Shown piece by piece: positions 23,467-35,164 of a DNA stretch of 64,000 nt. Location of the stretch: the NCBI GenBank assembly GCA_026119935.1, contig JALRMH010000018.1:558001-622000 (forward strand), written 5' to 3'. Both the position numbers and the translations under genes were made by a program. The notes beneath the pieces are model-generated. The model saw nothing but the letters and a program-made list of their open reading frames with translations. It had not been told where the DNA came from and ran no database searches. The stretch's first letter is position 1, and each line of letters begins with the position of its first letter. This DNA comes from Endothia cerciana. Its lineage: Eukaryota; Ascomycota; Sordariomycetes; Diaporthales; Cryphonectriaceae.

Positions 23467-24399
23467 GATATTCTCTCATTGCAAACTCCGTGAAAGGTGT
23501 TGAAGCAAAGATAAACCAGTTGTGGCGTTGAGGCACAGAGGACAATGATGCGGGAACACAAGACGAGAGACGAAGGGGCATGAGCCTCAACAAAATATGA
23601 ATCCAAGCTACCTGAGTATGCCTGCCTATCTGCCTGCCTCTAGCAGCCATGTGGTCGCGGGGACCAATACAAAACCTGTAGTGCTGCATTCATCTCGTTT
23701 TGATTTTCGTAGTGAAAACGGAGGACCCTGATCGATGGTCGGGATACCCACATTTTCACTCCTCCCGCCGTCGCATCTGTCGCCAAGCCTCATATTGGCT
23801 CTGGCAAGACTGACCAATCAGCATCATGTTCTCAAGACATGTGTTCGAGCCATTTGCGAATTTGGGCTCGGCAAAGAGATGTACTGCTGCGTTGCACTCG
23901 CGAATCTTCAAGTCTAGCCGTCGGGAACCACTCCTGCATAGAGGGTTGAGACTATAGTGGAGATTGTCGCTGCAGTCGGCTAAGTCATTCGCGCTCATCA
24001 TCATCGGCAAAACGACCCAAATCGCCCGTCGTGCCTCACTACCTGGCTGAAGCTTGTTGTCTTTGCGGTGCGACCTGATCGGTCTAGGGGAAACCTTCTG
24101 CAAGCTGATTGGGACGGTAGTAGCCGACCCGGGAGACAGGATCTATTGAGATCTTTAGCGTTCACTCCCCAATCAGGATCGCGAAGGGCTGGAGTTGTGA
24201 TCTGGCTTCCAGTCTGCTTAGTGCGCCGAATCCCATGTCGACGTCACGGAGATACTTCAGAGGGTTAGGGGACTGCTTGTTCAATAGCCTCCCTAGGGGG
24301 TGAAGGTCCAGGTGAGTGAGTTCTCGAAATTTCTTGCTGCTGGCGACGCTCCGTTTCTTTGTCGAGGAGGTAACCCAGGTATCCTGACCTCGGGAGTCC
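23467..24399. other. BTA1 upstream region
   Basis: No supportable gene and no obvious PHO-type E-box. It ends at the weak hypothetical gene on the same strand. Confidence 0.45.
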
Positions 24400-24892
24400 T
24401 TACGCGTTACACCGATTGCCCGTGAAGAGAGGTTGTGGCAAGGCGGGTTGCGTTGCTTCAGATTCGGGATTGAGAAAAGCTTCAATAGGGGCTCGCTAAT
24501 GACGTGTTGTAAGGAGAGAGCTTTCCGGTCATCATTGGGACCGCTGAGTGGCACGCTCTCACCATGCTTGAGAAGTCAGGCGCAACATCAAACAGCGTCT
24601 CCATCAGGGACAGGCCAAACGCTAGGTATTGGTCTGTTCCAAGGTTCATCTGACAGATGAATGAAATGAAAGGTCTCATAAAAGCCAAGAACTGATCTGG
24701 ATCTGTCCACATATCATGTTGATATGAGAGGGAACGTGGCAAAGAGGTGGCAGCGACCTGTTTCGCCAAGCGAAGAGAACAGTGAAGGACGAAATCATGA
24801 GAACGAGTGAGAAGGAGGGCTTGACGAAGGCCCATATCCGCCAGTTGCCCAGGTGAGATAGGGACGGTTAGGTAATCCATCAAGCCACACAT
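24400..24892 (-). CDS. Hypothetical protein, weak two-exon model
   Basis: A possible 141-aa protein from exons 24563-24892 and 24400-24495. The first exon begins MCGLMDYLTVPISPGQ and reads like a folded domain rich in Leu, Phe and Met. A GTGAGA donor and a TAG acceptor join it to a short Pro-rich tail ending in NRCNA. I recognise no family. It might be a fragment of a larger decayed gene, since more coding-like sequence without a clean frame lies at 24162-24400. Confidence 0.3.
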
Positions 24893-25275
24893 CTCAGCCG
24901 CAGAACCTTGTCTCGATTTGGTGTGGCACGTGTGGCTGTGTCTATATCGTTACAGCCGTGTCCTAATTCGTGCTCTTCATTCCCACACGCCGGTCCACGT
25001 GAGCCCCCGCGAAGCCAGAGCCTCACTGCGTCAGTCAGCTCAGAGCCTCAACGCGAAACGACCCTCTTGCTTATCCCATCTAATGGCTCCATAGCGGCCC
25101 ATGACCCACACCACTTGGCGCAGCGTCGCATCAATGACCTTCGTCGCCGTACGTTATCAATAGCCGCGCTGTTCAGACGCGCATAGCAGCTGCCTCCTCC
25201 CTCGCCTCGAGCTCCATCCATGGTCTGTTCGGACAACACGCCCACGCCTCGCCTCTGAGTACCGAATCCGTAAAC
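24893..25275. other. Intergenic promoter region of ADA3
   Basis: Contains two CACGTG hexamers, at 24928-24933 and 24996-25001, about 70 bases apart and 270-350 bases before the ADA3 start. Nothing else is supportable. Confidence 0.4.
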
Positions 25276-27496
25276 ATGCCTCCTGCACCGTCGAGTCAGA
25301 AGGGCACCGGCAAGAAAGGGGCCGGTGCCATCGCCCGCCAGAGGAGCCGGAACACCACGCCCAGCTCGGTCCCACCATCCGCCTCTCTGCCCCCCATCGA
25401 GACCAAGGTGACAGAATACCTCGACCTCAGCTATGAGTCCTTTCGCAACATCACATACGAGGACGTTGTCGACCAGAATGGGTCCAACTCCCATATGCCT
25501 GAGTCGAGAAGCCTAGATGGCATCATGACCCGCTTCCAGCGGCTCCAGGCCACCCTCGAGAAACGAAGCACCTTCTGCGACCGTGGCATGCGACTGCTCG
25601 TCGGCGCGCTGAGGGCCCGGATGGATGAGGTCGCCGCCGAGCGAAGTCGAGAGGAGGAGCGCCAGCGTGTAGAGGACGAAGAACGTGCCAGAAAGGCAAA
25701 CAAGGCCAACAAGAAGAAACGGAAGGCAGCCGATACTCTAGCGCCTCAAGATGGCAGTATAGGTCAGTCAGAGAACCGCCCAATCTGCGAATCTGTTCCT
25801 GGGACATGGAAAGAACGTGCTGTATCAGTCCGACACTGCGGTCTTTGATGTCCACTGTATCGTCCGTCCTTTTCTGGGCTTACTTGTCGCCGCTATTTGA
25901 CTTTCCGTGTGCTTCGACTTTTCAGTTGAGCTCCAGTTGACATACCGACTACTAACCACCACCACAGAACGCTCGTCTCCACTGCGCGATTCCAACAAGC
26001 CCCGAAAATTGTCGCGCGACAACGACTCAGTGTCATCCTCCCTCTCACCTGTAGCTCCTGCTACTCCTAGTGCGATGGAGGTCGACGAGAAATCCAAGGT
26101 CGCAAAAAAAGAAGGCGGTGATGACTCAGACTCCAGCTCAGACGACGACGGCGCCCCTCCCCCGCCTCGAGTACCGCAAGCCAACACATTTGGCGACGAC
26201 CCTTCCACGTTCCCAGACCCCACCGTGTATGAGATTACCAAGGTCGACTGGAAGAGCATGGCAGATGAGGAAATCAAGGAAGCAACATCGGTATCCACAT
26301 ATCCCAAGAGCGACCTTGCAGATCTGGTCGCCGGCGTTCCTCCGGACAAGGACTTCAGCAGCGCGAAACCGTCAAATCAGATCGCTTTCAACACATTCTC
26401 TACCTACATCGAACCATACTTCCGACCGTTCACCGAAGAAGACCTCGCATTCCTGCGAGAGCGCGGCGACCGGGTCACCCCCTTTATCCTACCCAAGCGA
26501 GGGAAGAAGCATTACACAGAAGTCTGGGCGGAAGAGGATGGCGCCATGGCGATCGACTCACTACCAGACAAGCCATATCCCAATCATCCCCGCGGGAGCA
26601 TCGAGCACATGACCGACGACATTGCAGAGACCGACAAGCTCTCTGTGGGGCCACTTCTGTCGCGCCTCCTCCAAGCTATGCGACCTGAGCGTCGCGCCGT
26701 CACAAGCGAAGACGCCAAGCCGCTGACGAATGGCGTGAATGGCGAGATGAATGGAAGCCTTGACCTGTCCATGAACGGCATCGACAGCTTTGATGCAGCC
26801 GGTCCACTGGTTTCGCAACCCAACGGACAGCCCGCTGAGCGCGAGCTGTCACCCGCGTCTCACATGCCCGAGTCCAATTCAGAAACCTGGAAGAAGGCCA
26901 CCCATCAGAAATTAGACTACAATCAAGTCGAAGAGCGCATCAAGCAAGAGCTTCGCCACATTGGCTTCCTCTCTGATCCCGATTCGGAGCAGCCACAACC
27001 CGAAGAGGCCCGAGCTGACTATGATGGCGCATACGATGACGAGGTCGCCGCGCGACTGCGACTGCTGCAGGATCGCCTGCGTGAGCAGATGCTTATCAAC
27101 GGCGCGCGCAAGGCCAAGTTGTCAGAGCTGGTGCGCGAACGTATGGCTTTCCAGGAGTACCAGACCATCCTTGAAGACCTTGACGGCCAGGTACAGGCCG
27201 CGTATCTTAAAAGGACGCGTACCATGGGCAAGACGAAGAAGAAGGCACGGCCTGGCGCTGCGGGGGCTGCTGCGGCTGCAGCAGGGATAGCGAGACCTGG
27301 TATAGGTGACCTTACCAAGACCCTTATGGAGAGGCGGCGTCGGTGGATCGAGAGCATCGGTACAGTGTTTGATGGAGAGAACCTCGGCAAGGTCCCCAGG
27401 GCCAGCGAGCCTGATAGCTCCATCTTCAAGGGGCCCGAGATGACTGAGCTCGTCAAGCATGAGACTCAGCATTGGGATGATGAGGAGGATGAGTGA
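25276..27496 (+). CDS. NGG1: SAGA coactivator subunit ADA3/NGG1
   Basis: Two exons: 25276-25762 and 25968-27496; 671 aa. In SAGA/ADA, ADA3 links Gcn5 and Ada2 and enables nucleosomal histone H3 acetylation in the nucleus. The N-terminal region has an YLDLSYESFRNITYEDV block and a charged helix rich in Arg/Lys (KKKRKAAD, a nuclear signal). A Ser/Asp-rich linker follows. The C-terminal half carries the Ada3 domain: HYTEVWAEEDG, then RHIGFLSDPD and the helical AARLRLLQDRLREQMLIN block. An Ala-rich run (PGAAGAAAAAAG) is encoded near 27255-27285. The 205-bp intron falls just before the Ser-rich linker. Conservation of the C-terminal domain makes the identity secure; the exact first exon border is less so. 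Confidence 0.9.
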
Positions 27497-28382
27497 ACAC
27501 CTGGCAACAGTGTTCATGCTACATAATTGGTGGTTGAGGTCGCTTCCATTGCGGCTATTCATTGTCCACAGAGAGTTGTCTCCATACCTTGTCTCGCTTG
27601 GCGGGATCGGCGTTGCTTGGATATGTACGAGTGGTTCAAACTATGACTGTATTCCCAAGACGCGATGATATGGAAACAGGATGGCATAGGCGATAACGTG
27701 AACTTGACTCTGTGGCGTTGTGAGGCAACTCTGATCATCTATACCAGGCCATCCGTATCAGATCAAAACTCCTTTCCGAAGCACCATGCACCACCACTCT
27801 CATATTCCAGCCCATGCCCAAAAGACTCGGCGCCTGGTGAGACTTATCGAAGCCCATCTTGCTAACGAAAGACATCTCAGGCTGGCCACCATGCACTACA
27901 AGAGGACTGATGTTAAATCTATCGCATCGTCGCCACTTTCTACTTCTTTGGCAACCGGAGGGGACGGCTTCGGCACAGACTGGGTCGGAGACTGGAGGGC
28001 CAAATGAAGCAGCATGTAATATCAAGATTCGCAGAAAAGACTGAAACTCGGTCCGTAGCCGCCTTGCTCGGTCCAATCGAAAACTATAACTGACAGGAGA
28101 TTGCAAGGGGGTGTATCTGCCATGGGCATGTTTCTCACTGTCTATGAACGCGTCTGCCCGGCAGATGCCCTCAGACTGAGAAGGCGAAGGGAAAGGGGCT
28201 GAGTTCCTTGAGAAAAACCAAATGATCATATACCCAAGCCGTGATCTTTGGAGACCAGCCCAAGGTTGTTCCGGCTCAACACCCGTGGTGGTTTACGGTC
28301 GTGGCGTGTGGAATTCTTGATCCTCCGAAATATCCAAAAGGGAAACCAATCCAATTTGCAGGAACCGACCTCCCCGTCGCTT
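27497..28382. other. Spacer between convergent ADA3 and secreted-protein genes
   Basis: Holds both 3' regions. A 164-codon open frame on the minus strand (27735-28229) has no family features and is probably chance. Confidence 0.45.
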
Positions 28383-29265
28383 TCAGCAGGTGATCTTTTT
28401 GCCGCTGACTTGGCAGGTCCCGTCGAGCACATAAGCCCACTAATAGAGGGTTCCAGGGTCAGTCATGGCCAGTATCTTCAGACAAACTTCTCCGCGTAAG
28501 TATCGACTCACATTCTCAAAGCCACCATCTCCCTGAAGCTCGAAAGTTCCCGAATCAAGGGCAACCACGTCGAAGCTGTAGAGAAACTGCGTCAGCACAG
28601 ACATCAAATGGCAGTGCCCCAGTAAGACGGGAGGGCAGACTCACGTCACGTCCGAGCCAACCTTGGCGTTATATTTCGTGCTCACGACCGTCTGGGTCGT
28701 GCTGGTGAGCGAGTACCCGACGTTGCTGACGACAATATTCTTGCCCGTCTCGTCGCGGGCGCGGGCTGCCGTGTTCTGGGTGAAGGCCTGACGCCTCTGT
28801 GGTTGCGCCCCGCCCGTCAGCATATACTCCCCAGGCCCGCCCTTGCCTATAAGGCGCGACACTTACCTTGATATCATCATCAACCATGCCCTGGACGAGC
28901 TGCACAACCTTGTTGACCACATCCGCGATTGCGCCCGCCGCGTCTGCCTTTCCCCCGACGTCGCCGCCGGCACTGCTGTTGGTCGAGCGTCGTTAGCGAG
29001 AGCTCGAGGCTGGACAATATGCAAGACAGGTAGAACGTACTCAGTCTGGGCTGGCACATCGATGGACGCTGTCCCCGTATCGCTGGACACGGTCACGGCC
29101 TGTCACAACTTGTCAGCCTTATTGGTCGTGGCCAGAGGGGGAAAGCCTTTTGTGGGCTTTTGTGGGCATTGCACTGACGCTTTGTCTCTTCTGTAGGCCG
29201 GGGACGACAGCAGACATGCTGAACGAGAACAGAGAGGCCGCGGTGAAAACGGTGAACAGCTGCAT
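28383..29265 (-). CDS. Small secreted protein, six exons, function unknown
   Basis: Six short exons joined on the minus strand: 29179-29265, 29041-29099, 28867-28975, 28645-28796, 28512-28575, 28383-28439. The introns are 65-79 bp with GT-AG ends, and all six joins keep frame, giving 175 aa. A signal peptide (MQLFTVFTAASLFSFSMSAV) is followed by a KR site near residue 27, then an Ala/Val/Asp-rich helical region. The C-terminal beta-rich part contains GTFELQGDGGFENWAYVLDG and ends KKITC with two cysteines. The GDGGF-NWAY block resembles one I associate with small secreted ascomycete proteins of unknown role (from memory). The third exon could start three bases later. It is a candidate cell-surface or effector-like protein, but nothing here proves a role in interactions. 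Confidence 0.75.
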
Positions 29266-31202
29266 TGTCACTGGTGGGCCTGGGTGGCAGACTGGAATCA
29301 GGATAAACTGTAAGAGGAAAGGATGTAATGCGATGCAGGAATCGGTAAAATGTTTTGTGATCTGTAGATGTCTCTGGCCTTTTCTGAGAACTCTCGGAAG
29401 GAGGGCCACGAGCAGGACTTATATAAACGACTTTCTTCTTCCGCTGGCTTGACGGTGCCATACTCAACACTTGTTCGACGATACTCTTGAGTCGTGGCCA
29501 AAGTTGGCCAAGCATTGGCACTATGCAGTGCTATCCATAGCTGGCGAGATGATGATCCTCGACGGTACATTCTATTCCGAGAGGCCAATCGTATCATCAT
29601 CGCCTGACGAAGAGGCCCTTTGGTTAGGCCTAGCTCTGGTAGCATGTCAGCACCAGCATGCGCCAAGCAAAGTCAGCCTTTCAGCCTCCTGCCAAGATAT
29701 AGACAGCAAGAACGGATGAGATGGCATAAGGGTTGGTATTGACCTAGGTTTAATGGGGACCATATATGTGTCACGTTCAGGGGCTGTCTACTAATCCTTG
29801 GCACGTGGATTTTAAGCAAGGCACGGCTACTCGTCGAATCAGAGCGTTATGCGGTCCATCTAAAGACTGGTAGAGTAATAACCTTAAATTCTTAGTTGCA
29901 CGACATCATGAGAGCCGCGCGGGTATACCAAGGATCTCCGCGATTGGGATCTGCACAACGAAACAATAAACACTTTCGTTCATACAGATGTGTATAATCA
30001 ATCGGCTTGGCACTGGATTTGTTTCTCGAGGAAAAGGAGACAGGCAGCAAATTAAAAATAAATTAAAAATTACATGTCAGAAGAATGGATAACCCGCCCG
30101 GGGAGACAGGGTGAGTTGTTTGACAAACAGCACAAACGTGAAGTGAGGATTTCGCCTGAGGTCAAAGACCGGTCACATACCTAGGCCCAATGATGTGCCT
30201 GGACGACGTCACAAGTCAGCCAAGAGGCTAGGTAGTTTACGATACGCGTATACGCGCTCGCCGCTTAACCACATTCAAAACACGCGCGCTCCGCCTTACT
30301 TAGTCCAGGCGCCACAGCGATCTGGTGAAACACGTTTTCATCTTGGCATTTCAGCCGCAGCCTTGTGGCCGCTTACCCTGGCCTCCACGGTCAAGTGATT
30401 CAAGTCTGTGCTGTGTACCAGCATTATACTCGAAGCCAGCCGAGTCTCAACAGCGATGTCCCCGATCCCGAGGGAGAGCTCAAGATCCCCAATACACTTG
30501 TTACAGACAAACTTCTGCCCTCCCCTCCCCCCTCCTTCCAAGTTCTTCGAGAGGTTCTTGTCTTCTCCCATGCAGCCCTCCTTCTCGCATATGCGCAGGT
30601 TGGGAGCAGAAGCCCGACCGTGGACTTCAGTGCGTACGTTTTAGGAACTGTCAGGAGTTTAGGGTACATGTATGAACATGATGTTGTCGAGATTCAACTC
30701 TTGAGTCGAGATAGAGTATAGAGAATGTTTCTCTCGTTCATTATCGATGTTTCAAACATCCCTGGTGCAGTGACCCGCGTGAAGAAGTGATAGGCAGTCT
30801 TCCTGGTTTGGAAGTAATAGGATACCTCAACGGTAAACGCCTTAAACCTAGAAAGTTAGGGGCTTAAAGTGAAGCACCATAATAGGTGGAATGGTTCCCC
30901 TTGACACTGTAAAATTCATTGGATTATCAATGCCTACGAGCTTGTCGTGAATTATACTTGATTTCGTGTTTTTCCTTCCCGCTCCCCCTATTCTTTCTTT
31001 GTATTCGTGCGGACGGTTGAACACCATGTAGGCAAGTGGCAATAATGCCATTGGTAAACTTCGTCAAGGAATGCTCTACACCTCGACAATGAATAATGCA
31101 TGGTGAACCTCTACTTGTAGCGCTTTGTCGACAGGTAGTCACAAGGACTCGACAGCAAGCTTGTTTTGCATCAGAGGACAATTCATTATCCCTTGCACTA
31201 TA

Positions 31203-31237
<35 letters not shown>

Positions 31238-31322
31238 CTCGGGACACATCCTCGATCATCAGTTCTGCCCACATTACCTTTTGAGCCATTTGCATCAGCA
31301 CAAGTCAACCACACAATCCAGC
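29266..31322. other. Intergenic region, AT-rich in part
   Basis: No supportable gene. It includes an AT-rich patch at about 30047-30075 and an AT dinucleotide array (31204-31235) 90 bases upstream of the glucanase start. Scattered open frames of 60-120 codons show no protein-like features. Confidence 0.5.
31204..31235. repeat. AT dinucleotide microsatellite
   Basis: About 16 AT units just upstream of the GH64 gene; it lies in the likely promoter or leader. Confidence 0.95.
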
Positions 31323-32738
31323 ATGATGCACCGTCTCACTCTCCTCATGGGAGTCTTTCTCCCGCTTGCCCACTGTCTTCCCGCCGTAGGGAGACTGGTC
31401 ACAATTTCAGGCAAGTCCCAACCAGCAGGTCTGGCCGACACAACCACCCGACCCAACAATGTCAACACTGTCCCCAGAGCTGAGGCAAGTGCCTCGGCCA
31501 ACCCTGACGTAGCCATCACCATCCACAACACCGTGTCCCCGGGCAAGGACCTTTACATCTACATAACCGGCGATGTGGACACCTCAGGCTCGCAGTCGAT
31601 GCTGCAGGCCGACGGTACCTGGCTCAGCCTCGACGCCGGAGGCTCGCCCACGCCCGTCAACATCTCCGCGGATGTCGGCTTCCTCGTCGGGAACGGTAAG
31701 TCCGCCACGCTCACGCTGCCCAGCTACGTCAGCTCCTCGCGGCTGTACGCCTTCGAGGGCACACAGATGGCGTGGCAGATGGTCGGCGCCGCGAGCGGGG
31801 TCACCACCGTCGTGCAGCCCGTCGTGACCGACCCGGGGACTGTGGCCCACGACACCCGCTGGGGCTTCGTCGAGCTCACGAGCAACGACGACGAGTTCTT
31901 CGTGAACCTGTCGTCCGTCGACTTCGTAGCCCTGGCATTCGGCATTACCGTCACTGACGAGGGCGGTGTAACCCACGCCGTGCCGGGCCTGATGCAGACG
32001 CTCCCGGGCCCATCAAACTCGTCCTCGGCAGCCCGCGGCCCGACGGCCGCGGAGAAGATCTGCGCCGGGCTGAAGGAGCAGGCCGGGAAAGACGGCAACG
32101 CGTGGGGGGAGCTGTGCATCTACGACAACTCGACGGCCGCGGGCGCGGGCGCGGGCGGGGGCGGGCCGGCCCTCCTCCGCGTCCTCTCCCCGCAGGACGG
32201 CGCGGCGCAGCACATCCCCTTCGCGGGCGCCGGCTACTTCGACGCGTACGTCTCGGCGGTCTGGCGGCGGTACGCGGGCCGCCCGCTGTACGTGGACACG
32301 CAGCAGGCGGGCCTCGGCACGATAAACGACACCGTGGTGTCGTGCCGGGTCGACGCCGCGTCCGACGCCCTGCTCTGCAGCGGCACGGCGGTGGCCATGC
32401 CGCGGCCGACGACGGCCGACATCTGGGGGTGCAACAGCGGCGCGTTCGCCATCAACGCCACCGCGGACGCGGCGTTCAAGGCCATCGTCCCCCGCCTGTG
32501 TGCCGCATTCACGCGCTCGACGCTGCTCGTCAGCGGGGGCGACGTCCAGCCCGGCCCGCCGGCCGAGGCGTTCTACAAGGCGGACATCACGAACCACTAC
32601 GCGAGGGTCGTCCATGCCCACGAGGCGGTCGGCGGGTACGCCTTTGCGTATGACGACGTCGACGTTGGGTCCCAGAACCAGGAGGGCAGCATCCAGGTGA
32701 GTAGCGCGAGGACGTTGGGGGTCTACATTGGTGGCTGA
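31323..32738 (+). CDS. Secreted GH64 beta-1,3-glucanase
   Basis: Single exon, 471 aa. GH64 enzymes cleave beta-1,3-glucan, releasing laminaripentaose, and serve in wall remodelling or attack on other fungi. The start MMHRLTLLMGVFLPLAHC is a good signal peptide; the ATG was chosen because the reading frame upstream lacks one. Family blocks visible are ITIHNTVSPGKDLYIYITG near the mature N-terminus, RWGFVELTSNDDEFFVNLS, HIPFAGAGYFDAYVSAVW, and the C-terminal YAFAYDDVDVG. A Gly/Ala-rich linker (AGAGAGGGGPA) interrupts the middle. The end RTLGVYIGG fits the usual hydrophobic GH64 terminus, although a GT-rich donor-like site at 32698 could allow another 3' exon. GC-rich in third positions, more so than its left neighbours. 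Confidence 0.85.
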   Translation: MMHRLTLLMGVFLPLAHCLPAVGRLVTISGKSQPAGLADTTTRPNNVNTVPRAEASASANPDVAITIHNTVSPGKDLYIYITGDVDTSGSQSMLQADGTWLSLDAGGSPTPVNISADVGFLVGNGKSATLTLPSYVSSSRLYAFEGTQMAWQMVGAASGVTTVVQPVVTDPGTVAHDTRWGFVELTSNDDEFFVNLSSVDFVALAFGITVTDEGGVTHAVPGLMQTLPGPSNSSSAARGPTAAEKICAGLKEQAGKDGNAWGELCIYDNSTAAGAGAGGGGPALLRVLSPQDGAAQHIPFAGAGYFDAYVSAVWRRYAGRPLYVDTQQAGLGTINDTVVSCRVDAASDALLCSGTAVAMPRPTTADIWGCNSGAFAINATADAAFKAIVPRLCAAFTRSTLLVSGGDVQPGPPAEAFYKADITNHYARVVHAHEAVGGYAFAYDDVDVGSQNQEGSIQVSSARTLGVYIGG

Positions 32739-34462
32739 GGTGAGTTGATGCGTAATAGCAGTTCTCAGCCCGCGGGCCGGGCCCACGGGTTTCCCAGCAT
32801 TACATCAGATTGATTACAGCAGCGTGGAGCCGGGCGCCTTGGACAGGCCAGGCGGTAGGTACTCTTAGTCCAGTGGGTGAGTAGGATACTTGTAATGCTT
32901 TTAGGCCGATTCCTGGGTCCGAATACCATCTCGTTCACACAACACGAAGAACAGTGCTTACCTAGCCCTTCCCGGTGAAAGTGAAATGAATCCAGTCCGG
33001 CGCCATCTTGGACATGGCCTTGGGACGTCGCCACCCCCCCATCCTGCCCAAGGCAGGGCGATGTTGTAGGGCAGAGCAGGACTAGTAACGTCCAGTGCAA
33101 AGGTGGACCCCAGATGCCGAGAGAGAGAGGGAGAGAGAGAGAGGAGCATTTAGACCTCCACGCATCACAAACCTGTATTGACATAAGGCCATACGGGGTA
33201 TCCTCATAAAACACCTAATACAAAAGTCGACGGCCTCACCACGCCGACCCCCATCAACCTACCCTACCCGCCTGAAGAACTTGGGGAGATGTTTGTTCCG
33301 CTTCCCCAGCGCCCTGTCAAGTCCCTTAGTCCTACCAGAGCAGATTCCAAACCTCCCTCCCAAGCTCCCCCCTGACGTGACAGCCGGCGGAAAGGATAAC
33401 CTTCCAGCTCTCTCCTGCGTCCAAGGGCCTGATCTGACCGGGGTGGGTCCGGCTGGACGCCAAGAGCGTGTCTTTCTGACCTGAGGACGTCAGGTCCTCA
33501 AGCTCTCCCTGCACGGCAGTACTGCTGGTTGCCACCCACCATCCAGAGGATAACTCAAAAGTTCATGCCGGATGTTCCCGTCCCCTCAGAGCCCGTGGAA
33601 TTCTTGGCGTGCAGAGCTTCGCCAGTGCCCAACTCTGTCCGTTCGCCCCCCGGGGCCTCCGCCAGGTCGCTTGATCTCGACGAAGCTCACCGGGTTCTGC
33701 CCCGCGGGGGGATTGGGAGGGGGGGGGGGCGATCTCCCCAGATGTGACGTGGAAAGTTTATCCCTCCCAAACCCTTGTCTAGCCCGCGCGCCCTGCCGTG
33801 CTTGCCGGGAGGCGAGAGAGCCTCATACGGTTCTACGCAGGACGTAGTAGAGCTTCGCACAACTTGCGTCCCCCCCCCCCCCCCGCCCCCCGCGCCCTCC
33901 CTCGAGGAGGGCAGACACCGAGCCGCGGGGCCGCGGCCGGGGCACAACGTGGGGTCCGCCACACCCCTCCCCTCCCCCGGGCGGCCGAAGGGATGACCCC
34001 ACGTGGTCGGGGGTTGTATCCCCCTTGGGCGCCTTGAGCCTCTCTCCCCTCCGCCTGCCGCTCAGGTTCCTACTGCGTACCCAGGGGTCTGAGGGGACGA
34101 TGGGACACAGACTCAGAGGTTGAGTCAGTCTTGATTTCCCAAGTGGATTTGCCGCGGCTATCACGGCAGAAGGGAGGGGGAGGGGGAGCGCACTCACCGC
34201 GCGTCCCTGGATGTGTATACAAAAAAGTATAACTCGAACCGTCAGTGCATTAGTGACGCCGCCGGGGGGGGGGGGGAAAGGTTGGCGACGCCTCAGTGCC
34301 GTGTTCCGTGCCGAGTTGCGGCGGGCGGTGTGGTGCCGACAAAACCCGGAGGGGCATTTCACAGAGTGCTATGTGGCCTTGGTTCTCTCTCTTCTTGTTT
34401 CCTCTTTTCTGAAACAGGATGCCTCGAGGTAAGGTATGCGACGTGGAGGGGGGGGAGAGGGG

Positions 34463-34468
<6 letters not shown>

Positions 34469-34520
<52 letters not shown>

Positions 34521-34528
34521 GAGAGAGA
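34469..34528. repeat. GA dinucleotide microsatellite
   Basis: About 60 bases of GA with one interruption, in intergenic sequence. Confidence 0.95.
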
Positions 34529-35143
34529 CGAAACCGGTCCTTCGGGCCATCCCACAAGTGTTATCGTCCGGAGTCTCGAATCGGCTGCGCTGCTGCCGCG
34601 AAGTTATGCATCCTGCACTGCAGCCTGAGAGAAGCCTGACGTCGGGCAAGGAGAAAAGAAAAAAAAGAAAAGAAAAAAAAACTAAAAAACTTGTAGGGAA
34701 GTACCATAGTATCCGGGTGCTAGTTGATTAGGAAAGCTTCGACGCATACATGGTACAGCATGGGAAGTAAGGCATATTCCGGTGAAGATCAGACGCGAGA
34801 CAAGTCCGAGGGCGCCAAGTCTGAAACACAGGGCTGACACCCTGTCACAGTTTCTTGGCACATGGGTCTTCCCGTACCGCCATTGCTTGTTTTTGGATCC
34901 CGGGGGGGGGGGGGAGGGAGTTGATCCCCTTCAATCTTCTTCCTCCTTCCCCTTCCTTTATCTTTTTCTTCTTTTTTACCTCTTACCTTTTTTTTTTCTC
35001 CTTCTTCCCGCGCCCGTGTGAGGTCTGTATGAGTGTCCGGACGACGGGGACCTGGGGCCAGCCTGCTGGATACAGATATACAGTAGGTGGGTGAGCGAGC
35101 TTCTGTGACGGGAAGAAGTGGACCCAGGACGAACAATGGGGAA

Positions 35144-35164
35144 TTGTGTGTGTGTGTGTGTGTG
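35144..35164. repeat. GT dinucleotide microsatellite
   Basis: Short pure GT array in intergenic sequence. Confidence 0.9.

Noticed and set aside
24928..25001. Two CACGTG hexamers as possible PHO control of BTA1
   Set aside because: They lie about 1.5 kb from BTA1 and close to ADA3, and CACGTG occurs about as often as chance predicts in this window.
30365..30721. Plus-strand frame of 118 codons
   Set aside because: No family features, no splice support and no clear promoter context; probably chance.
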